Shown here piece after piece: positions 6,250 to 11,033 of a stretch of DNA of 11,033 nucleotides. How positions within the stretch are numbered: position 1 is the stretch's first letter; each line of letters starts with the position of its first letter. A program made the translations under genes and the position numbers. Source of the DNA: Deltaproteobacteria bacterium (GTDB lineage: Bacteria > Desulfobacterota > GWC2-55-46 > DRQE01); NCBI GenBank assembly GCA_011371515.1, contig DRQE01000075.1:1-11033 (forward strand), written 5' to 3'. The notes under the pieces were generated by a model, which saw only the letters and a program-made list of their open reading frames with translations, was not told the origin of the DNA and searched no databases.

Positions 6250-7599
6250 TTATCTTAACCTCACAAGCTCTGTCTCTGGCAGTATTTTTAGCAGCGTTAG
6301 GCCCAGCTCGAGGGTCTCCGCTATGGTTCTCTCTTTCTCACCCTGTCCTATGAATCTTCGCTCGAACTCGTCGGCAAAGAAGAGATACTTTCTGTCGAGC
6401 TCGGTGAGTCCCTCCATACCCACTATCGATACGATACGCCTTATCTCACAGCCCCTTGCATAGGAGGCATAAAGCTGGTCTGCAATCTTACGGTGGTCCT
6501 CACGGGTCTTGCCCCTGCCTATACCAAGGTTCATAAGCCTTGAAAGAGAGGGTAACACATCTATAGGTGGGTATATACCCTTATTGTGGAGCGTTCTCGA
6601 TAGCACAATCTGCCCCTCTGTTATGTAACCTGTAAGGTCTGGCACAGGGTGTGTTATGTCGTCCTCTGGCATCGTGAGTATGGGCATTATGGTTACAGAG
6701 CCTCGTCTGTCGCGGATTCTGCCTGCCCGCTCATAGAGTGTGGCAAGGTCTGTATACATGTAGCCGGGGTAACTCCTTCTTCCGGGTATTTCGTCTCTTG
6801 CCCCTGCTATCTCTCTCAGTGCCTCGCAGTAGGCAGTCATGTCTGTAAGGATTACCATAACCTGATAGTCATGCTCAAAGGCAAGGTATTCTGCAACCGT
6901 AAGTGCTATCCGTGGGGTAAACAGCCTTTCTGTCGTGGGCTCGCCTGCAAGATTTATGAATGCTATCGTGCGTTCCTGTGCCACGCTTTCTGCAAGGCTT
7001 TCCATGAAGAAGAAAGCCTCCCTCGAGGTTATGCCCATGGCTCCAAGTATAACGCAGAAACGCTCCTCTTCCTCGGAAATCTTTGCCTGTCTTACTATCT
7101 GCAAAGCCAGCTCATTTGCCGGAAGCCCTGCACAGGAGAATATGGGCAGCTTCTGTCCCCTAACAAGGGTGTTGAGCCCATCTATGGCAGATATGCCTGT
7201 CTGTATGAAGTAGTCTGGCTTCTCCCTTGATGCTGGATTCATGGGAAGCCCGTTTATGTCTATGTACTTGTCGGGTATCACAGGTGGCAGCCCATCCCTT
7301 GGTTTACCAACACCATCGAAGACTCTACCGAGCATCTCAAGTGATACCCCTATCTTTGCAATATCTCCCGTGGGTATCACCGTCGTGGTCTCAGAGTCTA
7401 TGCCACTCGTTCCCTCCAGCACCTCTATTACTGCAAGTTCCCCCTCGAGTTTCAATATCTGCCCAAGACGCTCCTCTCCTTCCGTAAGCCTTATGGCGCA
7501 CATCTCCCCGAAACTTGCTTTTTTTATGCCCGTTACATATATAAGGGGCCCTGTAACATCCTTGACCGTGCGATAATATCTTGTAATCGGGTCAATCAT
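6250..7599 (-). CDS. atpB: V/A-type ATPase subunit B (non-catalytic head subunit)
   Basis: A 449-residue protein within the usual 440-470 range. The N-terminal barrel begins [18 protein letters not shown] (5-22). The position of the catalytic P-loop is degenerate ([10 protein letters not shown], 154-163, no GKT), which defines B against [18 protein letters not shown] (214-230), [14 protein letters not shown] (251-264) and [19 protein letters not shown] (276-294) are B-specific; the last contributes arginines to the catalytic interface with [15 protein letters not shown] (317-330) follows, then the C-terminal helical domain with [11 protein letters not shown] (359-369). Three B subunits alternate with three A subunits. 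The ATG overlaps the atpA stop as ATGA (7596-7599), and a strong SD lies in the atpA end, which fits the equal A:B dosage. Synonym: ntpB. Confidence 0.98.
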   Translation of the reverse strand: MIDPITRYYRTVKDVTGPLIYVTGIKKASFGEMCAIRLTEGEERLGQILKLEGELAVIEVLEGTSGIDSETTTVIPTGDIAKIGVSLEMLGRVFDGVGKPRDGLPPVIPDKYIDINGLPMNPASREKPDYFIQTGISAIDGLNTLVRGQKLPIFSCAGLPANELALQIVRQAKISEEEERFCVILGAMGITSREAFFFMESLAESVAQERTIAFINLAGEPTTERLFTPRIALTVAEYLAFEHDYQVMVILTDMTAYCEALREIAGARDEIPGRRSYPGYMYTDLATLYERAGRIRDRRGSVTIMPILTMPEDDITHPVPDLTGYITEGQIVLSRTLHNKGIYPPIDVLPSLSRLMNLGIGRGKTREDHRKIADQLYASYARGCEIRRIVSIVGMEGLTELDRKYLFFADEFERRFIGQGEKERTIAETLELGLTLLKILPETELVRLR

Positions 7600-9347
7600 T
7601 CTGTAAAGGCTCCTTCTATCTCTTCTATAAGTTTGCGTGCCTCTTTCTCTATCTGCTGGTTGTCTGCATTTCTTACATCCATTATACTTGTGCGCACAGG
7701 ATGGCTCAGAATCTTTTCAAGGTAGACACCCCTTTTAAGTGCCTCTGTGGCTGTATTTTTGTAGGCAAATATTGCCCTGAGCATCCAGTACTGTTTTGTA
7801 TAGGTTGCAAAGGCATCTTTTGGGTTGAATACATTCTGTCTTAAGAAGGCTTCCTTTATTATGTCTGCAATCTCAAGGGTAAGGCGGTCTTCATCGTGAA
7901 GCCCCTCGGTGCCCACAATTTGAACCACCTCTGCAAGTTCCGCCTCTTTCTGCAGCACAGCCATAAGCTCCTCTCTCAGGTCCGGCATATCGGGAGCCAC
8001 ATTCTCTTCAAGCCACTTTCTGAGCTGATAGTAATACAGGCTGTAGCTTTTGTGCCAGTTTACTGCAGGAAAGTGCCTTTTGTAGGCAAGCTCCGTATCG
8101 AGTGCCCAGAGAGCACCTGTAAACCTCATGGCAGCCTGTGTTACAGGCTCTGAGAAGTCTCCACCCGGTGGGCTCACCGCACCTATTATGGTTACAGAGC
8201 CCTGTCTATCTCCATCACCAAGACAGCGAACCTTACCTGCTCTTTCGAAGAATGTACCAAGCCTTGTTGCAAGATATGGTGGATAGCCCTCCTCACCCGG
8301 CATCTCCTCGAGTCTTGAGGAAATCTCTCTTAACGCCTCTGCCCAGCGTGATATCGAGTCTGCCATGAGGGATACCCTGTAGCCCATATCCCTGAAGTAC
8401 TCTGCAATGGTAACCCCCGTAAAGACAGAAGCCTCCCTTGCCGCCACAGGCATGTTGGATGTGTTGACAACTATAACCGTTCTTTCACTCAGGGGATAGC
8501 CTGTTACGGGGTCTTTAAGCTGGGGGAAGTCCCTTAAGACCTCGGTAATCTCGTTACCCCTCTCACCGCAGCCTATGTAAATAACTATGTCGGACACAGA
8601 AAACCTTGCAATGGTATGCTCGGTTATGGTCTTTCCAGTGCCGAACCCACCCGGAAGTATTGCCACACCCCCTTCTGCCACAGGAAATAGTGTGTCGAAT
8701 ATACGCTGTCCCGTTATGAAGGGCTCTGAAGGCGGAAGTGCCTCACCAAAGGGCCTTCTCTTTCTTGCAGGCCAGCGCTGATAAAGCCCTATGGTTCTAC
8801 CATCCTCAAGGATACAGACAGGGCTTTCTGCACTTACCTCACCGCTGACTATCTCTTTTATAACCCCGCCTTCTATGTATGGCGGCACCATTATCCTGTG
8901 TGTTATGTGTCCCTCCTGTACTGTGCCGAGCACATCTCCTGCCCTTACGGCAGCCCCCTTCTTTTTAAGTGGTGTAAACTCCCAGACCCTTTCTTTATCG
9001 AGGGCATCGAGCTTAAGACCCTTTGTTATAAAAGTGCCCGATATTTCTCTTACCCGCTTGAGCGGGCGCTGTATGCCGTCGAACACACCCGATAGAAGCC
9101 CCGGTCCAAGGGTTACCATAAGAGGCTCTGAATAGGAGACCACCTCTTCACCGAGTGTAAGCCCTGTGGTGTCCTCGTATACCTGTACGGTGGCAAACTC
9201 GTCCTCTATGCGTATAATCTCACCGAGGAGTCCACTGCTGCCAACATAACATATGGTATGCATCCTTGCACCCTTAAGCCCCTTTACAACCACCGCAGGG
9301 CCTGACACACCGTATATCCTTCCTCTCGTTTCAACAGTCTCTGCCAT
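7596..9347 (-). CDS. atpA: V/A-type ATPase catalytic subunit A
   Basis: A 583-residue protein, the normal A subunit length. Domains in order: an N-terminal beta-barrel (about 8-75, starting [17 protein letters not shown]); the A-specific non-homologous bulge region (about 115-195); the nucleotide-binding domain; and a helical C-terminal domain. The Walker A loop is GGFGTGKT (233-240) with Lys239. The general base is Glu262 in [27 protein letters not shown] (327-343) is the Walker B region, followed by [18 protein letters not shown] (347-364) and [19 protein letters not shown] (383-401). All catalytic residues are present, so the enzyme should be active. The start at 9347 lies 6 bases after atpF, with AGAGG only 3 bases before the ATG, a weak placement. 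The gene overlaps atpB by 4 bases. Whether it works as synthase or pump depends on membrane subunits not in view. Synonym: ntpA. Confidence 0.99.
   Translation of the reverse strand: MAETVETRGRIYGVSGPAVVVKGLKGARMHTICYVGSSGLLGEIIRIEDEFATVQVYEDTTGLTLGEEVVSYSEPLMVTLGPGLLSGVFDGIQRPLKRVREISGTFITKGLKLDALDKERVWEFTPLKKKGAAVRAGDVLGTVQEGHITHRIMVPPYIEGGVIKEIVSGEVSAESPVCILEDGRTIGLYQRWPARKRRPFGEALPPSEPFITGQRIFDTLFPVAEGGVAILPGGFGTGKTITEHTIARFSVSDIVIYIGCGERGNEITEVLRDFPQLKDPVTGYPLSERTVIVVNTSNMPVAAREASVFTGVTIAEYFRDMGYRVSLMADSISRWAEALREISSRLEEMPGEEGYPPYLATRLGTFFERAGKVRCLGDGDRQGSVTIIGAVSPPGGDFSEPVTQAAMRFTGALWALDTELAYKRHFPAVNWHKSYSLYYYQLRKWLEENVAPDMPDLREELMAVLQKEAELAEVVQIVGTEGLHDEDRLTLEIADIIKEAFLRQNVFNPKDAFATYTKQYWMLRAIFAYKNTATEALKRGVYLEKILSHPVRTSIMDVRNADNQQIEKEARKLIEEIEGAFTE
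7610..7616 (-). promoter_or_regulatory. Shine-Dalgarno GAAGGAG of atpB, inside the end of atpA
   Basis: GAAGGAG lies in codons for Glu-Gly near the atpA C-terminus and ends 10 bases before ATG 7599. Together with the ATGA stop/start overlap it indicates translational coupling of A and B. Confidence 0.75.
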
Positions 9348-9353
9348 GGACCT

Positions 9354-9686
9354 CTACTTCTTTATCTTTATATGGTATCCTATTGCCCTTCTTATAAGCC
9401 TTGCCACAGGGCTTTCTTCCCTCACCTTCTCCTTCCATCCAGCAGACACACTCAATGGCACGATGACAGGAAGCCCCTTCTTTCTTATCCTGCGCATGGT
9501 CTCTTCTGAGATGGAGTTAAAGAGCCCATCCTCCATAAATATGATGGCGTATCTTCCCTCCTCTTCGAGCCTTTCCACAAGGGCTGTGGCATCTGTCTTC
9601 GGAGGGGGAGCCTCCATAACCTCGAATCCTGCAAGTCTGAATCCCTTTATCATACCCTCTGAGCCTATTACAATCAAGCCTGCCAT
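9354..9686 (-). CDS. atpF: V/A-type ATPase subunit F (rotor/regulatory subunit)
   Basis: A 110-residue protein, typical of subunit F. It has an alternating beta-alpha fold: the first strand is MAGLIVIGSEGMIKGFRLAGFEV in character (1-23, Gly8 and Gly15 conserved in type), IIFMEDGLFNSI (48-59) matches the family's I-x-x-x-E/D segment, and LPVIVPLS (72-79) is the next strand. The C-terminal tail is basic (RLIRRAIGYHIKIKK). In V/A ATPases, F binds subunit D at the base of the head and can regulate hydrolysis. It overlaps the end of atpC by 13 bases and precedes atpA by 6. The SD is weak, an AGAGAG about 14 bases upstream of the ATG, so coupling to atpC translation is likely. Synonym: ntpG/ntpF depending on the naming scheme. 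Confidence 0.9.
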   Translation of the reverse strand: MAGLIVIGSEGMIKGFRLAGFEVMEAPPPKTDATALVERLEEEGRYAIIFMEDGLFNSISEETMRRIRKKGLPVIVPLSVSAGWKEKVREESPVARLIRRAIGYHIKIKK

Positions 9687-10732
9687 GGTTCTATGAACGC
9701 CTCTCTTATCTTACTCTCTGGCATACCACTCATTTTACCCCTTAATATAAGCCTTATGTTCTTTACCTCCCTCAACTTCCTGTAGACATATTCAAGTAAC
9801 AGGGCTATGCTAAGAGGTTCTTTCACAGCCTCTCTGAGAAGCCTTCGCATCCGCAACTCTTCGAGCTTTTCTTCGAGTATCCATGGCTGGTCTGCATAAA
9901 GGGGGCTGAAGAGCTCCTTGAGGGTTCTACCCTTTATGCCCTCTACGAGCTCTTTAAAGAGCTCTTCGCGCTCTTTTATGGTTGCCAGTCTTTTAAATAG
10001 TTCCTTTCCCATATTCCTTCCGCCTTCTATGAAGAAAGGCTCTATCTCTTCTTCCCGATAGTCTTCCCTGTGTATCTTAAAAAGGGTTAGTATATTGAAT
10101 GCGTCTATCCTTTCAGCAAGCACCCTTCTCGTTATAAGTGTGTCTATATCGCCTCCTTTCAGCATCTTTAGCGGCTCTGTAAGCACATATTTATCAATTG
10201 AGAACTCTACTGTAAAAAGGCTCTTGTGTGCCCTGTATGTCTTGAGTGCCCTTTTGAGCACCCTTGCAAGGGGCTCGCGCAACATAGCAAGACGGATTGC
10301 CAGCTCATCAAGGTTGTGGGAGGTAACAAGCTCACGAAGAACTACCTGTGAAAGTCTTCCAGTAGGTAGAAGACTGTCCAGAAGTCTATCTCTGTCTGCA
10401 CCCTTAACTATAGCCCTTATTATTGCCTTTATGTTGTAGCCGTCCCAAGGGTACAGGAATGCCCTCAAGTGTGGATGCAACCTTTCGGGTATCATCTTCC
10501 ACAGGGAAGCTATCTGGGTGTTTGTATTTTCTGTAAGTGCGTGGTCTATTATCTGATAGGCATCCTTGAACCGCACCGATGCCCTGTCCAGATCCACACC
10601 GTAGTATCCAGCCCTCAAAAGTTCAAGACATTCTTCGATGCTTCTGGCTTCCATAAGAGAGCGATAATCTTCTCTATCGAGAAGCCTCGCCCTGAAACCC
10701 CTTATTCTTGCGTTTGTGTAGGCTATATCCAT
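9674..10732 (-). CDS. atpC: V/A-type ATPase subunit C (d-type, AC39 family)
   Basis: A 352-residue, mostly helical protein matching V-type subunit C/d in length. The N-terminus IAYTNARIRGFRARLLDRED (3-22) is the family hallmark, followed by the repeated helical modules characteristic of this subunit, such as the segment around 85-120 with YPWDGYNIKAIIRA and the C-terminal LLEYVYRKLREVKNIRLILRG type helix (about 314-334). It is the funnel-shaped socket that connects the central stalk (D and F) to the rotating membrane ring. The ATG at 10732 is the only one that preserves the family N-terminus. No clear SD precedes it: the 15 bases between the subunit E stop and this ATG are pyrimidine-mixed. 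It overlaps atpF by 13 bases. Synonym: ntpC. Confidence 0.93.
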   Translation of the reverse strand: MDIAYTNARIRGFRARLLDREDYRSLMEARSIEECLELLRAGYYGVDLDRASVRFKDAYQIIDHALTENTNTQIASLWKMIPERLHPHLRAFLYPWDGYNIKAIIRAIVKGADRDRLLDSLLPTGRLSQVVLRELVTSHNLDELAIRLAMLREPLARVLKRALKTYRAHKSLFTVEFSIDKYVLTEPLKMLKGGDIDTLITRRVLAERIDAFNILTLFKIHREDYREEEIEPFFIEGGRNMGKELFKRLATIKEREELFKELVEGIKGRTLKELFSPLYADQPWILEEKLEELRMRRLLREAVKEPLSIALLLEYVYRKLREVKNIRLILRGKMSGMPESKIREAFIEPWQA

Positions 10733-10747
10733 GGAAGGCTACCGTAC

Positions 10748-11033
10748 TTATTGCAGGGACTCTTCAAAAAGAATTCTCTTAAGTGCCACAAGTAGCTCTG
10801 GCTTGAGTCTTTCGAGCCTTGCTTCAAGGGTATTCTCTGCCCTGTATTTTCTGTCTTTTGATTCAAATACCACACCTGCTTCCACATCGTCGGCAGGAAT
10901 AACCTCGTATGCCACACCTTCAAGAAACCTTGCATCTTCTGGTGCCACATAAACGAGAGGCTTTTCCTCTCCAACCACTTCTTTCCAGTCTCTTTCAAGC
11001 TCACCGAACAGTGCTCTTATTATAGCACCATAC
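10748..11033 (-). CDS. atpE: V/A-type ATPase subunit E, C-terminal part (5' end beyond window)
   Basis: The frame is open from the window edge at 11033 to the TAA at 10748-10750, giving 94 codons of the C-terminus. A GTG at 10978 lies inside this frame but codons continue unbroken before it (YGAIIRALFGELERDWKEV), so it is not the true start. The family C-terminal domain is recognisable: a VEAGVVFESKDRKYRAE strand pair followed by NTLEARLERLKPELLVAL, very close to the conserved N-T-L-E-x-R-L end of subunit E, and finishing LFEESLQ. Subunit E forms the peripheral stalk with subunit G/H and holds the A3B3 head to the membrane subunit I. Its position ahead of C-F-A-B-D is standard. The missing N-terminal half should be a long charged coiled coil. 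Synonym: ntpE. Confidence 0.9.
   Translation of the reverse strand, partial: YGAIIRALFGELERDWKEVVGEEKPLVYVAPEDARFLEGVAYEVIPADDVEAGVVFESKDRKYRAENTLEARLERLKPELLVALKRILFEESLQ

Noticed and set aside
5659-6258. 199-codon plus-strand open frame opposite atpD
   Set aside because: Its serine/leucine-rich translation is the expected complement of Lys/Arg/Glu-rich coiled-coil codons. No domain is visible, and atpD is certain.
6649-7230. 193-codon plus-strand open frame opposite atpB
   Set aside because: It is antisense to conserved atpB sequence and its translation is compositionally odd with many Cys, so I treat it as a shadow frame.
10748-10978. A 76-residue stand-alone gene starting at GTG 10978
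   Set aside because: The same frame continues without a stop to the window edge with family-like sequence, so this is only the end of subunit E.

Overview
The window is an almost gapless block of fourteen genes, all on the minus strand, so it reads right to left. In transcription order: V/A-type ATPase subunits E (3' part only), C, F, A, B and D; a ZIP-family metal transporter; purB; purC; a small DUF4234-like membrane protein; purS; purQ; a short methylenetetrahydrofolate reductase (metF-like); and the first 185 codons of a secreted protein that resembles omptin outer-membrane proteases. No gap between neighbouring genes exceeds 21 bases, and three pairs overlap. I see no room for an rRNA, tRNA, CRISPR array, insertion sequence or intrinsic terminator. 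No stretch longer than 300 bases lacks a gene.

Layout: 10748-11033 subunit E (N-terminus beyond the window); 9674-10732 subunit C; 9354-9686 subunit F; 7596-9347 catalytic subunit A; 6250-7599 subunit B; 5628-6248 subunit D; 4888-5622 ZIP transporter; 3591-4883 adenylosuccinate lyase; 2863-3570 SAICAR synthetase; 2393-2851 DUF4234-like protein; 2158-2403 PurS; 1465-2157 PurQ; 579-1448 MTHFR; 1-557 omptin-like protein (C-terminus beyond the window).

Function: the right half encodes the soluble head, central stalk and part of the peripheral stalk of a rotary V/A-type ATPase or ATP synthase. The membrane subunits I/a and K/c are not in view, so neither the ion (H+ or Na+) nor the direction of operation can be read here. 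The middle encodes four purine biosynthesis proteins. PurS and PurQ imply the three-part PurL-PurQ-PurS FGAM synthase, whose catalytic subunit PurL is not in the window. The MTHFR belongs to one-carbon folate metabolism, which also supplies formyl groups for purines. The two membrane proteins and the omptin-like gene have no obvious pathway link to their neighbours.

Organism: a bacterium with an outer membrane is suggested by the signal peptide and apparent beta-barrel of the omptin-like protein. The V/A-type ATPase, PurLQS-type purine synthesis, short MTHFR and frequent AGG/AGA/ATA codons would fit a deep-branching or anaerobic, possibly thermophilic lineage such as Nitrospirota or Desulfobacterota. 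This is low-confidence inference. All genes look intact apart from the two cut by the window edges, and nothing indicates recent mobile DNA.
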